Positions 39,066-50,519 of a stretch of DNA of 64,000 bases are shown here, piece after piece. The notes beneath the pieces were generated by a model that saw nothing but the letters and a program-made list of their open reading frames with translations, ran no database searches and had not been told where the DNA came from. Positions within the stretch are counted from its first letter, which is position 1; each line of letters begins with the position of its first letter. The DNA lies in NCBI GenBank assembly GCA_022393335.1, contig JAJEKB010021838.1, positions 1 to 64,000 of the forward strand, in the 5' to 3' direction. Source of the stretch: Macrotrachela quadricornifera. Taxonomy: Eukaryota; Rotifera; Eurotatoria; Philodinida; Philodinidae. The translations under genes were made by a program, and so were the position numbers.

Positions 39066-41690
39066 TGAGTAATAATATGATGAAAGAAGAGCTTTAATTG
39101 ATGACAAAGATTTTTTCAACTTCTAATGTAATAATGTTTACAAAAAATCTATGCATGATTTACGAGATTCCTTCTATATTGAACCATAATCTATTTAATA
39201 ACTTGCTATGTTTTATTCAACAACCTATTGAGAAACTTTCGAAAAGAATTTAATTCAATAGTAAACACTTATTCTTGTTTTTTCGTCAAATATTTGTCAA
39301 GATATTTCTACACCAGGATGCACAAAAATGAATTTAGATTATTTAATAAAAGTAAATGATACAATAAATAGAACAAAATTTGTTTTCATAAATAATTTAT
39401 TTTCTCATCTATTCCTTTTTAGTGAGTCAATTTCGACGATTAATTAAGACAAATGGTGGCTTTATTATAAAAAAGAAAATGAATTTTTCATTTTCATCTG
39501 TTTATTTCTTCGATAAAATTAAATTTTTTGAAATATGTTAATGAAGATTAGCTTTTATTTTATTTCTTTAGTTTAGATAAACGTAGATAGTTACAAATTT
39601 TAAAATATTTGTGTAATGTTTCTCGTTGACTGTATTTTACTAAACTCTTATTCTTTAATATATACATAATAAATGACCATTATTAGAAGAGATAGTTGAG
39701 TATTTTCTTCATTTTCATATGATGAAATATAATTTCATTAATTTTGAGAAAGAGAAAAGAAAAAGAATAAATAAAATCACATTTTTATTTCAAAAAAAAC
39801 TAAATAAAATATTTGATTCTCTTCAGTAATGATGAATATTTCTATGTCTATATTATTTTGTGGTAAAATATACCAAGTTTATACCAAACCTGTAGTTTTC
39901 ATTGTACGTCATTGGATTTTTTCAGTATTTTAATATTAAATAAAAATCGATGTAATACAATTCTACTAAGCAAAACTAATGTATACGACTATTTCACATA
40001 GACTAGCAGAGCACACAGAAATTAAATAGCATTACGTATCGCATTTTTCTAGCGTGAGCACTTTTGAATACTCGCGCCTATGGATACCTTCACTAGAGTA
40101 GGTACAACATCATTTCGAAAAAAATTTAAATTTTTTTGATTTTTTTTAAATTATCGATCTTGTAAATCGTATATTTCGAAGGCAGAGCAATGTAAAGAAA
40201 CATTGCTTTCATAAATCGATGGATGCTGGATTTTATTACAAAAATTGCTTTTAAAGTTTTTGAATTCGATGCTTTCTTTATTTTCTGTAATCATTCTGTG
40301 AATGGATCAAGAATGATCCGTTAGACAGTAAAGAGCTAATCCTAAAAAGTCGAATGGATTTTCTTGACATTTTTATTCTATAGATACAAAATGTCTCTTA
40401 GAAGGGACATTCGGTTTTAACGGATCACATTTTTTCTTATTCTTAATTTCTGTGAAAAAGGTTTTTCCTTTGAATTTATTGTATTGATTTGTTCGTTATA
40501 ATTGAAAAACGCGCTTTCAACCAATATTTTACAATTTATTGAAGTTTAACCACTCTTTTTTTTTCAATATAAAGGTTGCTTAAAATTTTTGATCCGCTAA
40601 GGTCGAATGTTCCTTCCAAGGAATATTTCCTTTATGTTGTCATTAAGTATTAGTAGATCGCTTGAAAATTTACCGAACAGTTTCATTAAATAATTTGTCA
40701 TTATGTTTAGTAATGCTACTCGAAAAAAGAAAAATTTTGCGTTATAACTATGAACAGACAAACTTTAAAATAAGAAATGACACTTAAAAAATCACGAGTT
40801 TTACAAATCCTGCTGCACCTCTTAATAGACAGTCGTGATGAATTTTTCTTTCATTCTACGTTCTATGAGACCACCAAAATCTCGAAAAATATTGATTTCT
40901 GCGTAGACGACATTGTTACACATTCTAAAATGTTTTTAACAATGTTCCTCGGAAGGGATTATTTCGATAATAAATGAACAGATTCAAATGTCATTCAATT
41001 AATCATCTAACCTTTTATTTTATTTTATTTTTATCTGACCTTGACAAATGTTCAGTTATAGAAGTGGATAATTGATCAACACATTATTATATATGTAAAA
41101 CAAATAAAACCAATTAATTCTAATGCTCTTTCTTATTCAACATTATTTAAACACATCTTATGTTAAATAATATTCATATATCTATGTATCATTGATTGAG
41201 TCAATTATTTGTGTCTATATTGAATCACTTATTTTCGTCTCTTCCATATTTCACAGTTATTCAATATGTATACAAATAATTGACTCAATCGATGAGCTTT
41301 TTCCCTTCGTTTCTTTGTTAATGTAATCAATTATTGTTTCTGCTCCAATGTAACAAGAATTCATTATATTAACAAAGAAATTTGTTATTCTTTTTTGAAG
41401 CTTGTCAGATGGCTCTCTTTTATCCACTTCAAAGAAATTCTCCTTGTTGAGAAACTCATAAAATACCGTAAGGCCATTACTAAAGATGTGCATTCATGTG
41501 TACATGTATTAGTTACTTTACCCGGGGCATAGTTACTTTGTGTTCTTTTAACTTCGCAGTTTCTCTATATGCACGCGCATGTATCCATTACAATATACAA
41601 AAAAGACACTCTCTTTTTAAAAACTTTATTTTCACAGAAAAACAATTTCAATTACAGTTTCTCTCTTGCAATTTTAATATTTTCTCGAAC
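39066..41690. other. AT-rich intergenic with a short inverted repeat
   Basis: No supported gene. At 40388-40440 and 40575-40635 two blocks of about 45 bp are inverted copies (GAAGGGACATTCGG..AACGGATCA against the complement of TGATCCGC..GAATGTTCCTTC), probably an old MITE. The frames at 40777-40977 (plus) and 41257-41493 (minus) show no recognisable domain. Confidence 0.4.
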
Positions 41691-41829
41691 ACTTTAAAGA
41701 CTTAGATGATTTGCACATAGTGAACGTTGTTGAATTTCTAGAGCACGTTCGAAAAAAGAAAATGTTTTTGAATAGTCAGTCATCTTGAAATACACACTAC
41801 CAATATTATTGTAAGAAGCAGCCAAATCA

Positions 41830-43161
41830 AGAGAGAATGCATCCTATTCTGCGATGTTGCATATTGCGGAATCGATTCCGCCCCCGGAATCCGTTCCACC
41901 GATTCCGGAATCCCATCTCATACAAATTCTATTCAATTCCGGAATTCGAAAAGTCAAGCATGTCGCTATATGTAGCTACTTAATCCGATTCCCTCCAGTT
42001 CTAGAATATAGCTGTAGCTTGTTTATGTTTAGATATCATTCGGTCAGATCAGCTGAATTCCCGAACGGAATTCCGGAATTGCGTCAAACAGGAATTAGAT
42101 GGAATTCCTACCAATTCTGTTCGACTCCGAAATTTGGTTGTAACTTGTTTATGCTTAGATGTCTGTTCAGGTTATCATATGGATTTTCCGACAAAACAAG
42201 ACTGTAAAACTCTAAAGTTGTATTGAATTATTGAATTATTTCAGTTTTCAACTATTCAAGGTTCGAAAAATGCAATAATTAAATAGCTGAATCGTTGAAG
42301 TTGCTTCTACTGTTGAATTATTCACATATTTCATTGTTCAACCATGCAGGTGTGAAATTATTCCACGATTGAAATTCTGAACTATTCTAGTTTGCTAGTT
42401 TTATACAATTTAGGTTTTCAAGTACTCAAATATCGGCTAGGTTGTTCGTAATACTGCGGGAGTGAAGAGTCAGCGCAGCCACTACTTGATACGCAAGCGA
42501 GAAGCTGTGTTCATCAGCGTTTATATACCCACATCCAGGCATCCTTTCCTTGCACATCAGTGCAGCGCCATACAGGGTCACGACTGTCACTCACAAGCAA
42601 GTGAACTCCTCTCTTCTCTAAGCCATGCTCCCGCAGGTTTCCGCACCTTTTCTTCGTGGCATCCTCATCCAGAGCCCCGCCTCTTTCTCTCCGTGGCACC
42701 CCCATCCAGATCCCCACTTCGTGTCCTCCGTGGCGCCTTAAGGCAGAGTCAATACTTGAATAGTTAAATAAATGTAAAATTGAAAAATAGAATAGTTGAG
42801 AATTTGCAAAGTTGTAAACGGAATGGAATGACCAAAAGACGCATACGAGAAGCTTCGATATCAATAGCTGATGCGATTCCAAAATTATGAAGCTCCTACC
42901 AATTCCGCTTTTTAGTGATTTTGGAATTCCGTGACGGAATCGAATGATCAAGTAGTGTGTATAAGAACGTTCAATATGAATAGATGATGTAATTCCGGAA
43001 TTACAAGGAATTCCTAGATATAGCACGGAATTAGGCTGAGTGCATTCCGGAATTACGGGAATTATGTCCTTCAATTCCGAAATTGAATATGTTTGTGAGC
43101 AGAGGGAATTCTGGAATTGGTGGAACTGATTCCGAAATGTGCAACATCGCGGAATAGGATG
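41830..43161. mobile_element. 1.3-kb inverted-repeat element inserted in a TPR exon
   Basis: The left end has CATCCTATTCTGCGATGTTG at 41841 and the complement of the right end reads CATCCTATTCCGCGATGTTG. AATCAAG lies just outside both borders (about 41823 and 43162), consistent with a 7-8-bp duplication. Subterminal regions repeat GGAATTCCGGAATT-like motifs in both orientations. The reading frame of the TPR resumes across it. The open frames inside are not gene-like. Confidence 0.8.
42450..42750. other. GC-rich core of unknown origin inside the element
   Basis: About 300 bp with sharply higher GC than anything nearby. It contains repeated phrases such as TCCGTGGCACCCCCATCCAGA, seen twice with variation (TTCGTGGCATCCTCATCCAGA, TCCGTGGCACCCCCATCCAGA, each about 20 bp). 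No domain or RNA gene was recognised. Open frames on both strands reflect low stop frequency in GC-rich sequence. Confidence 0.5.
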
Positions 43162-44110
43162 ACTGCTCAATCAAGATGATTTGGAAGGAGACTTTTTTTG
43201 TCGAATTTCAAGTGCTTTTGAGTACTCATCCATCTTGTCATACACCAAACCGATGTTATTGTAAGAAGTAGCCAAAAGAGGATGATTTTGAAGAAGAGTT
43301 TTTTGATAGATTTAAAGTGTTTTTTCATAATATGTAATTGCTTGTATATATTCTCCTTGGTCATTCTTGGTCATTTCGAGCATATGATAAATACTTTGTT
43401 ATTCATGATCATACAGTTTCTGTACAAGCATGATTTCAAACACTTGTTGAACCTTATCAAACAGTCCGACTTTAACGAGTAAGTTATTTAATCGATGTCA
43501 TCCTTTTTTATGTGTAAATGTCTCTTTTCGTATATATTTAGTTAGAGCATGTGGTTGTGGATCATTATCACTAGTCAACAGTAATTCTATCTGTCAAAGG
43601 CGATTATTGTTGTTGTCCATTTGTTTAATATTTCCAATACGAAATATGGAATGCGTAAACGAGAGAATTTCTTCTTCCCGTTGAAAATAACTGACATGGC
43701 CAATGTCTGCGAAAGACGTGGTTAGTATCAATGGATCGATTTGTATTTAAAAGAGAACACTTATCATATCAGGTTTATATTGAATACTCTCAGCAAAAGC
43801 AAGAGATACTCTTCGATCAAGACTTGTTGACAAGAAGTTGTTAAAAGATAACAAACTACCTTTTGTCTTCACCAATTGATCAAAGTCGATTTGAGTCAAA
43901 CTTTAAACTGGATATACGATAAATGCGGTTGAATAAGGATGTTCAAGGAATTGTTCTGATACTAAGAGAAATTACCTTAACTGATGATAGAAGTGCCAAT
44001 AAACGTGCATCATAGTTTTGTTTATCATTCAAACTTTCATGTATAACTTTTTTCTTTTCTGATGAAAATAAATATTCTATTAATTTATGTTCATTTTTAA
44101 TCTAATAATA

Positions 44111-44400
44111 ATCAAAGAGAAAAAATTTATTAAGTTTTGTTTTTATTTGTTGAGCTCCTTAGGAAAAAAAAACAAATAAATGAAAACGTATATATGTATC
44201 CCTGAGATTTTTTTCTATCTTCTTGAAAGCTTTTGCAACAAAATATATATATAGAAAGGTGAACGACACGTCCTCTAGCATTTACAACAAAAAAAATAGT
44301 TTTCTCTTGCTTTGTATTTAACTAGGAGAAAAAAGGAAAATAAACGGTAAAGCATAACTAATTGTACATAGAAGATATAGAAAAAAACAAAACAACCAAT
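44111..44400. other. Intergenic, no gene seen
   Basis: A- and T-rich spacer between two broken minus-strand genes. Confidence 0.4.
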
Positions 44401-45657
44401 TATCAAGTTGTAGAAGAAGAAGAGGAAGATGATCATGATGATGATATTTGTTCATTATTTAATTGTTCAGATGATACTTGTGTTGTTGACGTTGAAGGAT
44501 TAAGTGCAGTTTCTGTAGCAGCATGTACTTGATATTGCTAAAGAAGACGATGAATAGATATTAAATTTGTTATATTTGAAATAATTGTTTGTGATTGAAC
44601 GCGTTGATTTAGATTTGATGATATTAAATTTAAATGTTATATTAAATATTGGCAAATTGAATCAGACAAATTTGTTGTTGTTGATGGTAATTGAAATAGA
44701 ATATTAGCTTGAAATGTATCTTTGTTATATAGTCAAGTGTTGTTATTATCAGATCAATTAATGATGAGGATTTTGTTTTTAATATTGAATTTTCTGATGA
44801 TGTTGATGAATTAGATATTGTTCGTGCTGGTAGAAGCACAACGCACGGTATTTGTGTTGTATCATTTGAATCCATATTTGTTACATTAAATGATTTAATA
44901 TGATGTAATTGAGCAGACAAATCAGATGAAATATCTTGATCAACATTAATTGTTGAATGTGGAAGTGATGACGTTGATGAATTTGAATGGTTATTAGTTA
45001 TATTTGTTGATTGTATGGAAGTTTCTCGAGTATTTCCTATTGTTGTATCAGCTATATCTGTTGTTGTGTTTGTTCCACGTGTAAATATAAGTACATGAAC
45101 ATTACGAACTTGATCAGGAAGAGATGTTGTACGAGAAACAATTATTTGTTGAATCTATATTAAAGAAAAGTAAATGATATATAGAGAAATGGTTTTTATA
45201 CTTTTATTACTTGGTAAATATTGAGCAGCTTCAACTAACCTTTGTGTATTAGTTATTTGTTGTGAAGTATTATTAACATTTGTAAATAATTGCCGAATTT
45301 ATGGCGATATTTGTTGTGATTGAGATGTTATTTGTATTTGATTTCATAAAAGGACAATTGCAGTTTGTAATTGTTGAGTAAGATTATTAGTTGTGTTTGT
45401 TGTTGTTAATTTATCTAAATAATATTCATAATGGTCACGATCAATGGAAGAAAACTTGACTTAGTTGAAGGTAATATTAGATTTAGGAAGAGAAGATTTA
45501 ATGGTGATATTGGAAATGATGAAACTGATAGAGCAACAGATGTCGATGAATTTTGCATTGAACGAATAGCAACAACTGAAAGCGATAGATGAGGCTGAAG
45601 AAAAAAAGAAGAATAGAATATGTAAATATATTATTATTGAGTATATGCAGCACAGAA

Positions 45658-47295
45658 CCGGACACAAGTAGATATTATCCCTGATCTCAATTAATAGAAG
45701 AGCTGATGCGCTTGAAAACTAGAGCGCTGATAGTTCTTGGTGAGTGTAGGTTGCCACCGAAATCCCACCCTGGCATCGTGACTTATAAGAGAGTTCGGAT
45801 GAGTTCGGTTCATCTCATTTGTGAAACTCATAATTCCAGAATGGTAAAATATTTGGAGCTCGGAGACACATCATTTTGTAGCCCTTTATATTTGCTATCT
45901 TTGTTGAAAATTTCATTGAAGTTCATGCAGCTATTGCAGAACTAGGACCATTTTACTGTAAGGATAGGTGTTCAGAAAAACCGTCCCATCTTATTGAGCT
46001 TCATGAGAATTCAGCGATGGTCGAACCGATTGAGTCGAAACTTACAAGAAAGGTAGCTCTACAGGTTCTTATTGTTCTCTGAAATTTTCAGACTTATATC
46101 TTCTACCAGAGGGAAATGGCACTGCGCTCAAGTTGTCGAAGTTGGCATACGTCTAGATATTCGAATACTGGGGCGATTGGCCTTATCTTTTGAGCATATA
46201 ACCATCACATAAGGGACTAGATTTTTGGCGAAAAAAATCTTCAACTTTAACTATGGAACACGAAATAGAAGGCAAAAACTTTTATAGTCAGTTTTCTACC
46301 ATCATTATGAAGTGGTTTGATCGTATTTTAAACACTATGATAAAAAAAGCATATTGCGATAAAGTTATTCTTTTCTGGAAGAGTCAGATTGTTTTTATCC
46401 ATTCGGTTAAACGTTACGAAGTGTTTTGATAGTTTTCATAATGATTCTCAGTAGTGGTAATGATAGGAGTGAGAATCAAAATGAAAGGAAATATTAATAC
46501 TTATCTTTATCATCAATATGTTTGTCCCTATTATTGTTAGAATTACCCATTGAAAAAAAGTAAGATTATATAAGATTTTATCGGATTTCAATCCGATTTT
46601 TCTGCATCAAAATCAAAATTACAATTGATTGAAATCTTTCCAAATCAACAATAATTTGATTTTTAATCAAAAATAATTCTCGAAATCTAGTATAATTTTA
46701 ATTTTCATCAAAAAATGTGCGATTCTAATCAAAATTCTATTTGATTCAGAGGATCAGTTTTGATTAAAAAATAATCGCCTAAATTAAGTAGAATTTTTGA
46801 TTAAAATCACATATTTTCTGATTACAATTATAATTATACTAGATTTCGAGAATTATTTTTGATTAAAAATCAAATTATTGTTGATTTGGAACGATTTCAA
46901 TCAATTGTAATTTTGATTTTGGTGCAGAAAAATCAGATTGAAATCCGATAAAATCTTATACAATCCAACTTTTTTTCAATGGGTATGACGGTAGAAAACT
47001 AACTATAAAGTTTTTGTCTTGTATTTCGTGTTCCATAGTGAAAGTTGAAGATTATTTTTGCCGAAAATCTAGTCCCTTATGTGATGGTTATATGCTCAAA
47101 AGATAAGGCCAATTGCCCCAGTACTCGAATATTTGGACCTGTGCCAACTTCGACAATTTGAACACAGTGCCATTTCCCCCTGGTAGAAGATATAAGTCTG
47201 AAAATTTTAGAGAACAAGAAGGACCTGTAGAGCTACCTTTCTTGTAAGTTTCAGCTCTATTGACTGAGATCAGGGGGATACCTACTTTTGTCCGG
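45658..47295. mobile_element. Fold-back element with ~330-bp arms, carrying a nested MITE
   Basis: The left end CCGGACACAAGTAGATATTA and the complement of the right end CCGGACAAAAGTAGGTATCC match, as do long inner arms (about 45980-46310 against 46985-47265) sharing GGTAGCTCTACAGG, ACTTATATCTTCTACCA, TTTGAGCATATAACCATCAC and CACGAAATA. The right end runs into a TA dinucleotide repeat. A second palindrome sits at its centre. Non-coding. Confidence 0.82.
46546..46983. mobile_element. Nested palindromic MITE with TA duplication
   Basis: A 438-bp palindrome: the left end is CCCATTGAAAAAAAGTAAGA and the right end its near-complement ending TTTTTTTCAATGGG, with TA on both sides (46544-46545 and 46984-46985). 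Arms of about 200 bp share GATTTTTAATCAAAAATAAT and ATTACAATTGATTGAAAT. The TA duplication suggests mobilisation by a Tc1/mariner-type enzyme. Its position inside the larger element makes it the younger insertion. Confidence 0.82.
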
Positions 47296-50200
47296 TACTA
47301 TATATATATATATACAATTGACTTGAGCTAGTGTCATTGATAGTGTAGGTGGAATTGTTGATAGCAATTGTTGTTGTTGAGACTTAGGAGAAGGTGGAAG
47401 TTGTGAACAAACTTTGAAAATAGCTAATGCAGCAGCTGTCTAAAATAGAGATATTCGATTTTTATAGAAATCAAATAAATGAATACATATTTGAGCTTAT
47501 TTTCATTGACAATTTTATGTTTGAATTTGAAAATTCGTTGGTATTGGTGATGGATTTGTTGTTGATTAAAAATAGCTCGTACATGATGGTATTCATAAGA
47601 CGAAATTTGAACTACGAATAAAAAAGAAAAAGAATCAAATACAATTAGAAAAAAAGAAATATTATTTAATCTTTTCCAACTTGTTTTTGTTATACTTGAT
47701 TTGTTTCATTTGTTCAAGTAGTATTCGATGGTAAAACTTGTACTTGTCTTTGTTCAGATATAATATGTAGTAGCTATTGGAATACCTGGTTGATTTGATG
47801 AAGGAATTGGATTAATTGATGTTGGAGTTGAAGATGGTAACTATAGAATTGAAAATAAAAATATTTTATTTAAATAAAATATGTATTCTTTGTTGTTGAT
47901 ACATACATTAGTTCGAGATGATATTATATTACTTTGAGAACGAATTGGATTCATATTTTGATGATTATTATTTAGTACAATAATATTACTAGAAACAGAA
48001 CGTGGAACAGATGGAGGATTTAATGGTGAATATGCAAGAATAAGTGATAGAGAAGTTGAAGGGGATAAACTAACTCTTATTGATGCAATGGTATTTAATA
48101 ATGTTGTACGAATTTAAATAAAATAATTAATTAAAAGTATAGAAAATAAAACTAAATTTACTCAAGGATTAATTGTTGATATTGATATTGTATTAGTAGG
48201 AGGTGTTTGTTGTTTTATAGTATCAATATTATTTGGTGTTGTTAGAATTTGTTGTTGTTGTTGTTACTGCTGCTGTTTCAATTCTTTTTCTAGTTCTATT
48301 CGTTGATATGATACATCACTTGGTGTTAATGGTATATCAAAATTAATATCTTTTTTAAATAAAAATAAAGTATAAATAAAGATTCTTATTTTTTATGTTA
48401 ATATAATATTTTCTTGTAGAAATGAATCTTGTTTTAAACCTCCCATTTGATGATATGCAGCTTGATCTATTTGTATTTGTTTAAATTTATTTAAATAAAT
48501 CATTGGTGATAATTGTTGCTCAAATTGTAAAATAGTTACAAATTTTTGATGATGAATTTGTAATAATTTTTGACAATTATCATGAGTAAATAATTGATTT
48601 GTACGTAACATTTGCCAATTATCATCCGACATCTTAAAAAAGAAAATAATTAATTTATACATAAAAAGGTTTCTTTCTTTTTGTGATTATTTTACTTTTA
48701 TAGTTCCTTTAATAACATGTTTCTCTTTTTTTAATTAAATCATAAACAACACGAACTTTCTCACATCATCCAGTAACTTGTTCAAAACGATGTTTACATT
48801 GTTTTGATATTCGTAATACATGTGAATAACGATTAACAATATCAAAAAATAAAATCCCAATTTTGTGTCAATGCATTTGTTGTAACATTAACAATTGATG
48901 ATAATCATGTTATTGTTGACGGTAATAATAATGATGATGGTAAAGATAAATTTAGTAAGATTGATTGAGATTTATTTGAATTTGATGTACCTGAAAATGA
49001 CATTGATGATAAAGATAACTGTTAAATATTCTGAATAGTATCTAATACTTTATAATCTTCGGATATAAGCCAATCACTATTATCAATTTCAAGTAAACCT
49101 TGAAAATTATCTTTTGAAAGTATTTCTTCTATTTTAACAAGATATGATGATATTGGTGTTGATGCTAGAACAATAATATTTGTATTTGATGAATTTGATA
49201 GTGCTGTAGTTGTTGTATTATTATTATTAACATATAATTGACAAGCTTTGATATTAGCTTGTGATGGTAATCATGTTGGAATATTAGATGGAAAAATTTT
49301 ATTATTTGATATTTGTTTTGATTTATTTAGAGTATTTGTTAATAACGAAGATGGTTGAGTATTAAGTAATAAATTAGATCGATTGAATAACGAACATCAT
49401 ACAAGAATATTTATATCGGATTTGGACATATTTGTTATATCAGCAAGTGCTAAAAGAAAAATCAAGAATATAACATCCATTATAAAAAGAAAAATGTCTA
49501 AACTTTAGATTATTCTCATACCTTTTGATAGAGGAAATCAAATATATTCTATTATAATTCTCCACAATCGTATTGAATTAAACTTCGTTGAAGACATTGT
49601 AAAAACGTATTTTATTTCATTTTGTTAATGAAAGAACATTGATGAAAGAATATCAAAATAACTGGATAATAAGACTTCAATTAATGGTTTTTCTTAAATT
49701 GTTTTTATCTAATAAACAAATTCCATTTAATTGATATAAATCAATTGGTGATTCTAATACACATGTAATACATATAATAAATCTAAATACAAATCAAATA
49801 TAAAAATTCGATTATTTAGATTTTTTTTTATTTACCGATCAAATGTATTTTGATATTCATTTAATCTATCATTATTCGATTTAATTAATATTCGAAGAAT
49901 ATCTGTTGTTGACATATAAACTCGAGTTGTAGTTAATGATTGATGTACTAATTGACATAATGCATATCAACTAAATGTTGTTCAATTTAAACGATGACAT
50001 TGACGCATAGCTAATTTAATTTATGATAAAGCACCATAGAACCATATAATGGACGAGATCAACAACGATCAAAATTTATTTAATATAATAATTCATAACG
50101 AGATAAACGTTCTTATTCATGTTATTGATCAATTTTTGTTCTGAAATTAAAAATAAAAATTAGTTTCATGAAGATTTTTTCACTTACTTCAATATTTTCT

Positions 50201-50519
50201 GGTTGAAATTCTTCATCATTTACATCTGTGTTTGATTTAGGATTGATTTTGAAGATCTAAAAATGATATTTTGAAAAAGAAAAAGAAAATTTATCACTCA
50301 TACCTCTAGTTGTTCCATTTGATTGATATCATAAAGAACTATTTCTATATCGTTCAATGGAAAGAATATCATCACATGTTAACAAACAAATAAGGGAAAA
50401 GACAAGCAAAAGAAGGAAGAAATACAAGCAAAAAAATGAAAAACAACCAACAATGAAATGAGAAAAGTTACAACAAAAAAAAACGACGGAAAAAAAATAA
50501 AGTTTATATAAATGAGAAA

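Larger units (their letters stand above)
41700..44110 (-). pseudogene. ADP-ribosyltransferase/TPR protein, broken and split by an insertion
   Basis: In family terms this is an arginine-type mono-ADP-ribosyltransferase domain followed by kinesin-light-chain-like TPRs, an architecture common in bdelloids. Minus strand from about 44110: a lead exon (LIEYLFSSEKKKVIHESLND), then the ART core with FNNFLSTSLDRRVSLAFAE and the catalytic-Glu segment YFQREEEILSF near 43690. A linker follows, then TPRs near 43300 (EYIQAITYYEKTL and ATSYNNIGLVYDKMDEYSKALEI) and, beyond the insertion, near 41810 (AASYNNIGSVYFKMTDYSKT). At least six in-frame stops are seen, several where family members have Trp or Gln. An inverted-repeat element (41830-43161) sits inside a TPR. 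The gene is non-functional as it stands. Confidence 0.85.
44401..50350 (-). pseudogene. Long Ser/Thr/Asn/Gln-rich protein, unidentified, broken
   Basis: A chain of minus-strand exons with short introns. N-terminal part (50.3-49.5 kb): MEQLE, KINPKSNTDVNDEEFQPENI, then a helical conserved-looking region including SSIIWFYGALS, YALCQLVHQSLTTTRVYMST and DILRILIKSNNDRLNEYQN. Middle (49.45-48.4 kb): VKIEEILSKDNFQGLLEIDN, MSDDNWQMLRTNQLFTHDNC and a Gln-rich run. C-terminal part (47.9-44.4 kb): low-complexity Ser/Thr/Asn text including RTTSLPDQVRNVHVLIFTRG and PCVVLLPART. Many stops occur. The clearest is TAA at 48264-48266 inside a run of CAG/CAA codons. A nested element at 45658-47295 interrupts it. 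A large nuclear regulator or BAG6-like scaffold was considered, but I cannot name it. It may be more than one gene. Confidence 0.5.

Noticed and set aside
42462..43170. Overlapping long frames on both strands inside the 41.8-43.2-kb element
   Set aside because: The GC-rich core lowers stop frequency on both strands; there is no domain and the frames lie within a mobile element.
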